NCBI GenBank assembly: GCA_011009095.1
Contig: VTPC01000993.1
Span: 1-64,000, forward strand
Reading direction: 5' to 3'
DNA: 64,000 nt
Origin: Ignelater luminosus
Taxonomy: Eukaryota; Arthropoda; Insecta; Coleoptera; Elateridae
Shown here: piece by piece, positions 46,860 through 58,900 of the stretch
Layout of the letters: each line of letters begins with the position of its first letter
How positions within the stretch are numbered: the stretch's first letter is position 1
The notes under the pieces: model-generated
Told to the model about the DNA's origin: nothing
The model's database searches: none
Seen by the model: only the letters and a program-made list of their open reading frames with translations
Position numbers and translations under genes: made by a program

Positions 46860-49014
46860 TGTAACGGGCCAGTGCTCAAAGGTATGCACAAGTCCCGTCC
46901 AGACCAATGGCAGATGTTAAATCCCGTAGCTCATGCCGCAGATGGGGTGGATTCTCAAATAAACTTGGTTAATCTCTCACAAAGAGAAGCTCACCGTTTT
47001 CTAAAACTCTTATTAAACTAATAGATGGTCGTAAAAGATGGCGCCAGCAGTCGTAGATCGAAGGGTTCTAATGGTCGGTCACGCGACTACTCGTGAATCC
47101 GACACCCTGTATATAGGCCTCTTACAAAACCTCACCCTGTGTGTAACTTACCTCGTGGAAGCTCTATTAAAACTTGCTCTGACGTTTCACCAATGAGACT
47201 CAATACACAAAATAAACACTGTATAAGCACTTGATTTGTCTTACTTAATTTTGCCAAGGAAGTCCACTGAAGACTTCCTTCTTTTAAAACGATACAAGAG
47301 AGAAATGCCAATTCAATATTTACTTCTCTCTTGAGCAAAGGTATCTAGTCTATAACTGAAATTTGGAATATACACTACGTGCTTTTTGATAGCCAAAAGA
47401 ACAAAATATTGAAATTAAGCTGCTTCGCCTGGACCAGAGATCCACTTACAAAAACAAAAATACAAGAAGTCGACCTTACTTACATTTATTAAAACAATAA
47501 TAATAATAAAAAAAATGAGTCAAACACACACAAAGAAAAAATACAAAAACAATAACAAAATAACACTACAAAAGAATATCAATAAGAGGCATAAATTAAT
47601 TTCTGTTTGGAGAACAGAGTCGATAAAATAATAAAAAAAAACAGAAACAAACTATAAGAAAAACAAATTATTACAATAAACAAAGCGAAATGATTCTGTT
47701 ACGTTAAAATTTTAAAATAGAACACAAAAGATCAAAATTCAAATATTAATTAACCCGACTAAGGTAAACTTGACCATAAATTGTTAAATATTGACAACTG
47801 AACATTACATTTAAAAACAAAGAAATGATTGCCAAGTTAGTAATTTTGTTGCAACAATTTATCAAACACCAGCTAAAATTACCTGGTACGTTCCTGTTAC
47901 AAATTAGTTAAAAAGTTACTTGTAAAAATTATAATTCAACAAAACAATACGAAGCAAAGTTTTCGTATAAAATATTTCACAAAGTTCGACGTTCTCCTAG
48001 TCTTTAAACATTAAAATTCATATAATAAAACATAGCAGGTTTTCTTTCTTACTCATACAGGAATTCTTGCTTCCAGAAGGTATGTACAGACCTCTGTTTT
48101 CCGACGAAAGGCAGCTAGATCCAATAATTAAGAAAACTTTAATTTCGAAGAACAACTACTTATTTTACGTTAATCACAAAAAAAAACATAAGAACAAAAT
48201 CCAGGCGTTTACACACAATTTTATAAACGAAAATCACTGAGTCTCAAGCACTATTAAAATTTTGCGGAGCTTCCAAAATGTAGTATACACACAGGTGCTA
48301 CACCAACGGGGCCAAAATGGTTGCTTTCCTACCCTCTACAATTTTTGCTTCCTGGAGGACACCAGCGTAATTATATTTGGGTTATACATTACCCACGATA
48401 ACGAAATTTATAAGCCTTGCTGTTGGCAAACAAACCACTTTCTTCCGCGACTATTGCGTGTCCCTGACACGAAGAAATTACGATTTCTCCAGTCCGATAT
48501 CTTTTTTTTTCCTAAGAGGATCGCTTCACTTAATTTGGTTTGTATCCAATTAGGGGATGTAGAGGTAAACGTCGAAAACTACCACACGTTGGTTCAAGTC
48601 AACAGCTATCAACGTAATGCCTAACCTCTGCGTTTTTTGTTACGCAGTTCGTACTTACGGAAGTGGGGTTAAAAAGTCGGATATACACCCTAACAGATTA
48701 AGACATTAATACTCTTTATGCGACAATGGAAAATTTTACTTGTAGATTCGCTAGTTTAAATTTGACTTCCCCGAGAGTGTGTGACTGCAATATTGCAACT
48801 AATGATTCTGGGAATTTGATATTGGAAATCAACGAAAGACACGTCTACTGGAGTCTAGGTGTCGAGACCACAAAAATATTAATTCTTTAAAATAACATTA
48901 TAACAAACATTCGTTTAATGAAACAATTTAAATATTGCGCGTCAAGAAAACAAATATCCGAACGAAATTGAAAAACAGGGGCGGATTTAGTGCGAATTTT
49001 AAAATAACATTACA
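46860..49014 (-). mobile_element. Solo-LTR-like element, 2.16 kb
   Basis: The element begins TGTAACGGGCC and ends AACATTACA on the + strand, flanked on both sides by ATTC (46856-46859 and 49015-49018). It is the reverse complement of the 9577-11839 element, with about 100 bp length difference. Copy B has the uninterrupted intron at about 17137. TG...CA ends, a 4-bp duplication and no internal genes fit a solo Gypsy-type LTR. Confidence 0.72.
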
Positions 49015-49018
49015 ATTC

Positions 49019-50160
49019 TTTCTTTAATTTGTCATATTATATTAATTAAAACAGACATTAAACTATAAACTTAATCTTAACAAAATTCCAGAGCAATGAA
49101 CATAAACTAAATAAACTTTTAATTTGTTTAAACTAAACAATACCCTGTAAAATAAACGTGAAATAATTTAAAAGTTGACATGAATCTGTAACACTGTTTC
49201 ACTTCCCTTAGTGATAAGCTACTCACTTCCTTTTTGATATCTGTGTTCTTCTCCAAACACTACACTTTCTAAAATTCATAAAATAATTATTTTTTCTTAT
49301 AAAATGCGGTTTTATTAATAAATTCTAATTTTCCCTAATGTGAATGTTATTACAGTTTAATTTTCTACTATTATATAGATATTTCAAACAACGCCATATA
49401 TGTAGAATAGCAACTTAATCTTCAAAAATGGTTTTAAGTTTAACTTTATTTCCAACATAACCAATATTATGATCTACACAAAGGGTTTCGCTTCTTTTAT
49501 ACCTATATTAGATTTTGCACATTGCTATTTAACTGATGCTACTTCAATATCAAAATTAAACTTTCAAACTAAGGTTAATTGTAATAAAACTTTTTATATT
49601 TACGTTTACAAATACTCTTTCAACGAAATAACTCAATCATTTAGACAATCAACGAATCGTTTTTTTTTTAATCATGAAACAAAGTTAAAAAAGGGAACAA
49701 AGTCGTTTGTTCGCTAGGTCGTTGGGTCGCCTAACAGGGCATTTGGCCACGAGGGCATTTTGGACACCGGTCAACGCGAAGTATTTATTTCCATTTTCTT
49801 TTACTTTGAGGATACTTGGGTTAGATTCAGGATTATTATTATATGTCGATATCATTTTATTTTCTTGTATCTTGCTAAACAAAACATAAAAAAACTATTT
49901 TGCAAATTTCTACTTTTTTAACATTAATACTGCTAATTGTCCAAAAAGTACTTATTGTCGGAACTGCGTTATAAATTACCCAAAACTGCAAAACTTTGTT
50001 TTACTTTTCTTCTCTTTTACAAGTACGTATTAGGAATATTACAAAATCTGGGCTATCCTGAAATAAATAAGTGTTATACAGTAAAGTTAATAGTTTAGAA
50101 TGTATTTAACGATGTTCCTGTCGTGCTTTTTGTCTAAATTTTTCTTTACAATTTCTTTAG
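49019..50160. other. Intron 1 of copy C, right part
   Basis: This is paralogous to about 17140-17760 and 19255-19479 of copy B, with the 17776-19250 element missing. No gene was seen. ORFs here match non-coding sequence in copy B. Confidence 0.55.
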
Positions 50161-50315
50161 GCGCCTGTATGATAATAGTAACATATCTTTATCGCATTAA
50201 ACTGGGAAAGCTTCTCAATAAAATCGAACAAGAACCTTATTTGGTAAATACAAAACGAGGAGGTAAAACGGAAGAAAAATTAATTAAGAAATGGATATCG
50301 TACAAAAATAATCAG
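50161..50315 (+). CDS. Or copy C exon 2
   Basis: Acceptor TTCTTTAG, donor GTCAGT. It encodes ACMIIVTYLYRIKLGKLLNK and ends SYKNNQ. The 155-nt length is identical to copy B. Confidence 0.85.
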
Positions 50316-50572
50316 GTCAGTTAGTATATAAATTATTGCAAGGCAACCAAATAAAGTTGGTCGGTGAGAATTGGTTGCGCACTGCAAATAGCGATTTGTA
50401 GTGGATACCGCAATAGCAGTTCTGCTTCAGTAGAGTTCTCTCTCTTCCTCAACTACGCAGCTGGCCGGCCACGTTTATTTCGTTGACTTATACTAATATA
50501 CCTGAATATCATTATTATATGTATGGTGCATTTCTGATTATGCAATAATCTTTTTTGTTTTTATTTTTGCAG

Positions 50573-50890
50573 TATCTCGCAGTTATGGTAGGCGCTGAAA
50601 TGTGCTATGCTTTACCAGTAGCATATACTCTCATTAAACGGATAACAAGAATCAATTCTCAAGATTGGATCTTACCTTTTGGACCAATAACTATTCTCAA
50701 CATTAGTTACAGTCCTAACTACGAGATATCGTGGATGTATCAGAGTATGTGCATGTTCTACGTTGTTTTGAATTTCTGCCAAATAATCTTGATATTAGCT
50801 GCAATGTTGGCATTTGTGAGTGTTCAGTTTAAAATGCTACAAAATAACCTGAACCGCCTGATACAAAATGCTTATAAAAGGATGATGAAG
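50573..50890 (+). CDS. Or copy C exon 3 (TM3 and TM4)
   Basis: Acceptor TTTTTGCAG, donor GTAAATA. It encodes YLAVMVGAEMCYALPVAYTL and FCQIILILAAMLAF, and is an open 318-nt exon in register with copy B. Confidence 0.87.
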
Positions 50891-51885
50891 GTAAATAAAA
50901 ACATGTTTACGAACAACTACTAAAGGAAACAAATACAATAATGAAGTATCCATTGCAATAAGCAATGTAACTTATTATTCAATAAACGTCATCTCAAGAT
51001 TGCCTATGAAAAAATGCTCTATGTCTGTATCTTACCTTTAGTAGAAAATAACCAACTGACGTATAACATTCCAACAACGGAAGTTTATCTTCACATATAT
51101 TGCAATTACTATCTTTGAACTGGTTTGGTTTTTTAAGTTGTTAATATTTTCATCTCGTTGGCTACAGATTTACATTTTTATTCATAAGTTCCGGTCTGGT
51201 TCTTAGTAGTATTGTTATAACAAGTGATCTATAGTACTTGTATACTCAGTTGGGCAAGCCCGAGATAAACAAACAATCTAGTAATGTCGAATATACAGTG
51301 ACAGATATCAAGACTGCTTGGTGCAAGCTGTTTGCTGTCACTTTGCAAACTACTTCTTTTTGAGATACATGGTTTTCAATCAGAAAAGTTTTAAAATTAA
51401 AACCAACTTAAGGAGGGGTGACAGGTTTTTCTGTAACTAGAAATATTTTGTTTTAAATGCATTTGCTGAATTTTAAAATCAATTTTCAAATTTAGTAGTA
51501 GCAGTAAATCGAATAAATCACCAAAGTTCATTTGAGATCTTATTGATTTTAACCACCAATAGAAATATGACTTAAATGCAGACTTAAGTTATTCTGTTCA
51601 TATTAATTTTATGGAGCGTTCACTATTTCTAATAGTTACCAACTTTGCAAACCCTTAAGCATGCAACCAACAATTTGCAAAATATTAATAAAAGAATTAA
51701 TTTTAATCTTAAGATGGAGCTTAAATGAACCCTAGTCAATAATTCTATTTTATTTTCTTTTATAGATGAAGCTGTTTTACTTTCCCAATTACATAATGTT
51801 AACAGCTACCTTCTATATTAGTACTGTTGTAAAACAGATGACTATAAAAAGTTTCGATTTATTCTATAGTTTTGTAATGTTTCAG

Positions 51886-52110
51886 GATTGTCAACTGCAC
51901 GAAGAATCATCTTATACACAGGGTGATAAAATTGACGTTTCACAGATAGCTTGGAAGTATTTAGAATCGGAACTGAACTCTATTGTTCGGTATCATTTAA
52001 GCATTATAGAAATTGCCACAGATGTAGAAGATATTTTTAGTTACGGAATGCTTTCCGTATACTTATTTACGCTAGGAATATTGTGTTTTGAGGTTTATCG
52101 TGCTGCAGTG
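51886..52110 (+). CDS. Or copy C exon 4 (TM5)
   Basis: It starts after TTTCAG and encodes DCQLHEESSYTQGDKIDVSQ and TM5 around SVYLFTLGILCFEVYRAAV, with donor GTAAGT. In this copy the frame stays open 40 codons further upstream to a TATAG at 51765, which could be a longer form; see findings. Confidence 0.82.
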
Positions 52111-52583
52111 GTAAGTAGTACGGTTATCTTATAAAAGTGGGTTATTACATTATGTTATGACAGGCTATAGTAGTTTCTGTACTAGTTTTGTGCCACTTGT
52201 TGAAATTTCATACGTACCTACGTAAGTGTCAATTATTGTTTTCCGTTCAGCGACGTAGTGAGAAAAAAGTAGCAATAAAAGTAAAATAGAGAACAATATA
52301 GATACTTATTAATGTAAACTGCTTGACTAAAAAATTCTATAGTTACGGCTTAATTAACTAACAGTATTGAGTGATCTCCACTAGCGATTTGTGCTCACAA
52401 AGTAAAAAAGAGCCAACCTACTTGTATTGTCATCATACCCAATCGTAATTACAAGTATTATGCTCTCTGTTTCACTTTATGTCATGATGTTAAATAGATG
52501 GACGATTCAAATTGAGCTTTAAAACCGGCTGATTTTGACACAGAGAAGGCGCTTTACGTTGTCATTACTTGTCGAAATTGTTC

Positions 52584-54189
52584 TGTAGCGTAAACCTGCG
52601 TTACAGTAATAATATGACTAACAACTAGGATCTCAGAGTCCTAGGCCAGCTAAACTCAGGGAGTAGGCTTTGGGTGAGGGACGGCTAAGATTATACTTAC
52701 AATAAAACACCTGATATTAGTTTACCAAATACGTATATTGAAATAAACAAGGATGGTAAAAATTACAAAGTAAAGGTTTATTTTTGAAGTAACCAGTAAA
52801 ACAGATTTCAACGGAAACAAGATTAAATAGAATATTGATCTATAAGTTTATACTTAAATACTAAAAAAATTACATGAATTTAAAACAATAAATCGATTAT
52901 GAATAAAAAAAACTACTAGAGGTAACCGTAGTTACAGAATGCAATAAAAGGACTAGATATAAACAGGAAAATAAATAAACCAAATGCAAAGCAACATTAA
53001 AAAATAAGAAAATAATAGCAAAAATATATGACACAAAAATTATCAGAGTAAAATATAAAAGTATAAACCAGGTTATCTGTACTCACACACAACAAATAAT
53101 CTCAAGTTGTTTCGAGGAAAAAGGAAAAATTTAACACATCGGAGTACTGCAAGAAACAAACTCCGATATCGCAAAATTAAAAAATTGAAAGAAAAATTTA
53201 ATTAAATGAGAAGTCTAAAAACGAACTTGAAATTATTTAGGTGTACTGAAATTTAATAAACATAAAAAAAACAAATTAAAATTAACAATCGGATAATAAT
53301 TGAAGGAGTGAATCAGTCTTACCACAAAATGCAGGAAGTAGCTTTCGATCGAAATTGCTTGCTGAAAGAAAGAATTATTAAGCTGGAAACACAAAATAAA
53401 TAATCATCAATTACATCCGAATTGTGCATTTATCAAAACTTTAAATGATAGGAACAAAAAATAAAAAATAAAAGTCAACAAGAAAATTAATTTAAGGGGA
53501 GCTTTTCTTTTTTTTTTTGAAAAATAAAAGATCCTTAATAAATCTGGTGAGGTTACTCTAATTTTTTTTACTAAGCAAAGATAAATTTTGTAATGGATTA
53601 AAAAATAAGCAAATTTAACTGAATTAAATCATTCGCTAACGAGGAGCCGGAGAGATTCTCAAATTGGGTTGACAGTCCACTGCCAGAATAGATTCCCATA
53701 ATATTCTGCGTATGGAAGACGGTGAAACTGAATTGTTCCCAGCATTTACTGCTACAGCCAGATCCAATTAAACTTAACCCTGCTTCTTGAAAAGCACGCA
53801 GGGCAACTCGGGTGCAACTTTTATATTTTTGGGAAATTACTCGTATTTTCCACAACCAAATAAAAAAACTGGAGACAAAAGAGACCATCGGTAGTAACGA
53901 ACCCGTAAGAGATGAAAGAAAAGATAATTAACTTACCCCTTTTTTAAAAAAGGGTTTTCAAACAACGACGAGAAAACCTTCCTCGCAATTCTTAGGTGAA
54001 GATCACCACATACTCTCACGTGTCGAATCTTTCTGTCCTGCCTGCGTGTTGCATTCCTCCAGAATTTAGAAGCGTATATCAATTGTCAAAAGAACTTTAG
54101 TCAATACCGGGTATCTCACACGCAAGAAAGATGATATACCGTACAATTAATCATGTGGCGGGCTAATAACCACAAAAAAGACCGTTACA
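52584..54189. mobile_element. Solo-LTR-like element in intron 4 of copy C
   Basis: The element begins TGTAGCGTAAACC and ends GACCGTTACA, with GTTC directly on each side (52580-52583 and 54190-54193). Its 1606 bp contain no recognisable protein. Copy B has no counterpart. This fits a solo LTR with a 4-bp target duplication, of a different family from the 2.2-kb elements but with similar termini. Confidence 0.65.
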
Positions 54190-54193
54190 GTTC

Positions 54194-55074
54194 CATTCCA
54201 GATACCGAAAAGTGAATGTAAGGCTTAACCTTTTTAAAATGTTTATTTATTTAAATGAGAGTTCATTATCTAACGCAATCTTAAATGCCAGCAATGTAAC
54301 TTTAAGTAGATTAAGAAAATCTCCAGGTACGCTCAGGTAGTTTAGGGTTAGACAAGTTGGGTTAGAAACTGTTGCTGGGCTTTTGACAATTTTTTAACAT
54401 AAAGTGCACTAAGCTAATGACCTCTTAACTCACCTTAAAAACTGAAATACGCAGTAAATAACACGTAAATAAGCCAAATGTCTTTTCAATTTAGTTCAAC
54501 ATCTCTTCCACAATCGGCGTAAAGCTTTGCTTGAATGATCTATAATGTCGAACAATTCCTGGAACATTAAAGTTAAATTTACTGTTAATAGTTTGTTTCC
54601 GCAAAGCACTATTGCTTAACATTTTTTACATATTTCTTTGATTACCTCTTTTATTTTCAGAAATAGTTTCATGAAGATTTATTTACTGTTATACTTTTAA
54701 TGTGCAGTAATATCTAGTAATGCGTTTTAGTGACATTGACAACATTGTAGACTTTTGGATAACAATTTATTCTTCATCCTACAGCATTGCAGTTTTTCCA
54801 ACTTCCGCTTAATGGACCTATAACTCAGCTGCTTTGCGTGTTTCATTTATTTTACATCTCCTGATGACTCTCAAAGTCTTTTTATTGTAGTGAAAACATC
54901 TATTCATATTGTGTAAATATAATGGCTGATCTAGTGATTAGTTTCCCTGCTTTTGCAAAGAATGATTTCGACTGAATGTAACTCAAATTCACCATTACTT
55001 TGCAGCTAAACGAATTGATGATGAATCACAAAGGTTTGATATTTAAATGGATCTTCAAGAAGCGTTACCATTAC
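54194..55074. other. Intron 4 of copy C, remainder
   Basis: Positions 54730-54850 align with 25225-25350 of copy B. The rest was not assigned. No gene was seen. Confidence 0.45.
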
Positions 55075-55470
55075 ATTAACCATTTAAGGCCAAGAGGCTG
55101 CCAATCTTGTCAAAATGATTTAAAAAAAATAATTTTTTGCAGTTGAGTACCTATACAAATAACAACCATTTAGTACCATTAGTTCAATCCGGTTTGCTTA
55201 GCGGTTGAAGCTCTATCACTCCAATGCTAAAAGACAGCAATGATATTCTAACTGGCTGCCGGGCAGTTTTACTTTGATTCTACTAAAAGTTTTTAATACT
55301 TGAGCTTAAGTGTAAATGCGGCGTTGGTAATTACAAACTTCTTAAAAAATTGTTCTCAAAGGGTTTTGTTAAATGATTTTGTTTCTGAATCTTTGATAAG
55401 CAGGCGTGGTGCACCTCACGTTTTCATACTTGGGTCATTATCATAATCCAAATTACTTGTTAAGGTTTTT
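55075..55470 (+). pseudogene. LINE reverse transcriptase relic beside Or copy C
   Basis: It aligns with 4000-4400 of copy A along its length (GGCTGCCAATC, TTCAATCCGGTTTGCTTA, CTCAAAGGGTTTTGTTAAAT, TTTTCATACTTGGGTCATTA). The FDTVDH segment is deleted here. It is non-coding. Confidence 0.65.
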
Positions 55471-55624
55471 TTAAGGTTTATTAATACGTGACTATGTTTA
55501 AAAATAAATACAATAAATAAATATGCATATTCTCTATTATCAATTGTCGCATCTATTTTATTATGTAAAATTAATCGTGCTGTTATGTGGGCGTAGGAAA
55601 ATAACTAATTTAAATCTGTTTTAG

Positions 55625-55885
55625 ATTCTATTACACGACTATCGTATATTAAGTCCTTTAATAGAAGCATTAGAATTAAGTCTCTTTTCTTTAGTAATTT
55701 GTTATGGTGGACAACAGATGACGGATGAAAGTCAAAAGGTAGCAGAAGCTGCCTATGCAGTGAATTTTTCAGGAAGCGATTTGAAGCTACAAAGATATTT
55801 GATTATGATAATTGGGAGGAGTCAAAAACCATTGATAATCAAAGCCGGAAAATTCATTGAAACGTCTATGATTACATTTGCTTGG
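55625..55885 (+). CDS. Or copy C exon 5 (TM6 to TM7)
   Basis: Acceptor TTTTAG, donor GTAAGA. It encodes the ILLHDYRILSPLIEALELSL loop and TM6, with the GRSQKPLIIKAGKFIETS block intact. Confidence 0.88.
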
Positions 55886-55911
55886 GTAAGATTTATAAAA
55901 CACTGAATGTT

Positions 55912-57876
55912 TGTTAACATCATTTAATAATTATCGTTCCGATTAGCATTATGCTAAATTTCATTTAAAATTTATTATAGTAATGTATATAAAATTATTC
56001 CGTTCCGAAATCATAAGATGCAAATTGTATTTCGCATTTTATATCTCTGTAAATATTTAATTTTTTCTTTTTCGACAAATGTTATTCGCCCTTAGTAAAG
56101 TCAAGAAATAGAATATTTGTCCCTCTTTTGCTTCCTCTGCGGCCATTAAACAAAGTTCGAATCTTTTAAAAATTAAATGTATATCTATTTTACTATTTTA
56201 TTTTTCCTTATTCCGAGAATTTTGTGGTCAAAATCAAGGCAGCATACACATAAATCAAGCTTCTTGATGCTAAATGCAAATTAGCTTTACGCAGCTACTA
56301 CAGTTCAAACTCGTAGGAGTGAGTAACTTTCTCCACCCTTGCGTTTACCAATAAATGCAATACTGCCGTCATTAGGGCGAATTGTTTTATTGAGGGGAAC
56401 CGACGCGACAAGATGGCTTCCGTTTAACGCCACTTCTCGCTTTAGAATTTTTAAAAAGTCTTGCTTGACCTCTCGACAAGAAGGCGTTGCTTTTCTTCCG
56501 TTCTCTAATATCTGGAGATTTTCCCCTTGGGAATTTTTAAAGTCGCGAGATCTAATAGTTTGGATTAAGCTCCCGAAGTTATATAGTTTAACCTGAACCG
56601 AAAATAGTATTTCGGATTGTAAGCGTGTCGCGTCTTCAGTGCATCGAAAACAAAGATTTACCCTGTATTTCAGAAGGATATCGTCAGTATCTCGTTACCT
56701 ACTTCATATATCAATCTCGTTACTGCATTATACAATCTCCAGAAGGTGTTGCCTTTACTATTATTCTCGTAACGAAGCATATTTGTATATATCTGTACAT
56801 AGCTTTGGGAACCCCCGTCGGCAGCTGTTTGACCCAGTTTCGGTGGTGCGTCGTGATCAGTGCGCGACGGAGTTACTACAGCAGCTGTATCTTTAGTGTA
56901 GTGAATTTAAAGCCAACGCAATGTTTTGTGCAATTGTTTGCAACCATCTACGTGCTTATGTAATTATCGCCAAGCGTATGTGGATTAATTATTTCGTATT
57001 GGGATTCACTGTTAGCTGTTAGTTTATTTTATCTTAGAAATATATTTTGTAAGCTATCGAACATTTATCAACGTTCTTGATAAGAACAATCTATGCGTTT
57101 CGCATTACAAGTGAGCTGTGATGCCATTATTTGTTTGTTTATCGTCTTGTGTACGTTTAACAGTTTATCTTTTATTAGCGTCGAACAGAAAACGAATGCT
57201 TGTATTGCATTCGTCATTATTGTAATATCTTTGTATATTGTTTATAAATATTGTACCGATTGATATTCGGTATCTGTTATTTGAATTTAATGAATGTAAG
57301 AACTCACATATCTTATTCGTGAAGTATTTAAAATATAGGTCAGTGAATCATCGACCCTTCAGGTCTGAAACGCACAAAACTTGTATATAACCATTTATCG
57401 TTTTTCTCGTTTATGTTTATTTATCTATTTGCATTTACGTTTGTACCTGAAACTTATTGTTTCTTGTTTGTTTTGTTTTCACTTTAGTTTCGCTATTGCG
57501 AATCTGTGTATATATGGAAACATATAGCTTTGGACAAATCGCCGTGGGACTCTGCCTGCACACTAGAGACCAACAAAAGTTATTCAGTAAGTATTGTGTT
57601 GCCGATCAGCTGTCGCAGGAGGACCCTTCTTCTTTCGATAACGTAGACCAGAGCAGTTGATCAGTCTTAGGATCAGCTGGTCATTTATATAGGTCAAAGT
57701 TAACTAAGACTAACGCCCTCTCAAATTATACCTTTTTTTGTTATCGTTCTCTACCGTAAGGCCTCTCTATGAGCCCGACCCAATCTTCGATAAAACCGAG
57801 CAAGTCGTTTCTTAAGGCATATATTTTATGCTACTTCATTCCTCGGGGTTATTAAACCCATTTTTACAAGTTTACA
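55912..57876. mobile_element. Solo-LTR-like element in intron 5 of copy C
   Basis: The element begins TGTTAACATC and ends AAGTTTACA, flanked by TGTT at 55908-55911 and 57877-57880. Removing it and one TGTT restores the short intron of copies A and B base for base around the site (CTGAATGTT-TTAGAAAT). At 1965 bp with no recognised protein, it looks like another solo LTR. ORFs inside (56339-56596 and 56625-56963) have no family resemblance. Confidence 0.7.
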
Positions 57877-58049
57877 TGTTTTAGAAATATGAAAATTAGA
57901 AAACGAGGCTTATCAACCGTTCATTTGGTAGGCTGATTTTATGAACTAAATTAATAATTAATAAGTAGCGCCACGTATTTCTGAAACGTTCCGTATATTA
58001 AATATACTGTGTTAATTAATTGTAAAATAATTGCTCTTTTTTGTCATAG

Positions 58050-58103
58050 ATTGTACGCACAGCATACTCAGCATATACGGTCTTGCGTCAAGTAAAGGCT
58101 TAG
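58050..58103 (+). CDS. Or copy C last exon
   Basis: Acceptor GTCATAG. It encodes IVRTAYSAYTVLRQVKA and TAG. It is separated from exon 5 by a 1965-bp LTR-like insertion within the intron. Confidence 0.87.
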   Translation: MVRTAYSAYTVLRQVKA

Positions 58104-58385
58104 TTTGAGTCACTATCCTCAAGAGCTATTTCTACGCACCATAACAAACCACGTTAGTTGTTTCTTAGATTACCACTTACTATTGGTAATTTATAACCAT
58201 AATTAAAAACAAATACTGTAAATTGTTTTAAAATTAAAAGATATGCATAACTGTGTTTTGTTTAAATTTTTAAATGTAACAGCTTTTACTTATATCGTCA
58301 ACTCATGTCAATCATATTAATTCAAACTGTCGAGGCTGAAGTAAAGCTGTCATGCTTTAACTGCTTTGGTTTAATAAATTATCCG
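58104..58385. repeat. Duplicated 3' flank of the receptor unit (copy C)
   Basis: Aligned with 5090-5380 and 27460-27745. Similarity ends near 58385, just after a CTTTAACTGCTTTGGTT block, which marks the end of the third unit. Confidence 0.7.
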
Positions 58386-58765
58386 ATACCGTAGGTCAAG
58401 GACAATTTTATTTGAGTATAAATCGATGCCCCAGTACAATACCGTAGCAACTCAAAAAATGTCCATTTTGAGTTGAACCGGGAATATTAATTGAATATCT
58501 GAGATTTACAATGTGCTACAAAGAAACAACTTTTATTTCGAAAAATGGTCGCTAAGTGGCACAAGTTGTCTTATTGAATTATAATAGTTCTTAAGGTGTA
58601 TACCCTAACAAGTAGACTTGTTACTATATTGAACTTATCTTTGTTGTAACATTTTTCATTATTAGTGGAGTACAGTAACAAATAGACTTGTTACACTTTT
58701 ACAGTCAAATAATTTGAATAGTTTCTTGTCAACAACTAAGTTGTTATGTAGACACCTAAAGAAAC

Positions 58766-58879
58766 ATGAGTGTAAATAATGGTAATAAAGTGCAAATTCA
58801 AATGTCCTTTGAATCCAAGGCCAAATATTTAATGCGTTTAGCAGCTGAGGACAACGAGGAGAGAAGTAGCGTACTATCG
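58766..58879 (+). CDS. Possible first exon of an element or host gene
   Basis: An ATG opens 38 codons (MSVNNGNKVQIQMSFESKAK, YLMRLAAEDNEERSSVLS) that stop exactly at a consensus donor, TCG|GTAAGT. Composition is protein-like. It lies upstream of the RT-like pseudogene at 60.1-62.2 kb, separated by a mariner, and could be the start of that gene. Short polypyrimidine sequence and AAG precede 60132, a possible acceptor. I do not recognise the peptide. It could also be a chance combination. Confidence 0.3.
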
Positions 58880-58900
58880 GTAAGTGATTTAAACTATTTA

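Larger units (their letters stand above)
35414..58103 (+). pseudogene. Odorant receptor copy C, interrupted by mariner in exon 1
   Basis: Exons are 35414-36919 (containing the mariner), 50161-50315, 50573-50890, 51886-52110, 55625-55885 and 58050-58103. Leaving out the element and one TA, exon 1 is 208 nt and the whole frame is 406 codons, exactly as in copy B. Every exon is open and every intron has GT-AG borders. The only lesion seen is the mariner at a TA in the codons for TM1. Introns have grown by insertion (intron 1 is 13.2 kb, intron 5 is 2.2 kb against 0.22 kb in A and B). As assembled the allele cannot encode a full receptor unless the element is spliced out. With so little other decay, the insertion may be recent or polymorphic. 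Confidence 0.87.

Noticed and set aside
53598-53888. 96-codon minus-strand ORF
   Set aside because: It is inside the LTR-like element at 52584-54189 and no domain is recognisable.
56339-56963. Overlapping ORFs of 85 and 112 codons
   Set aside because: Both fall inside the LTR-like insertion in intron 5 of copy C and resemble no gag or pol protein.
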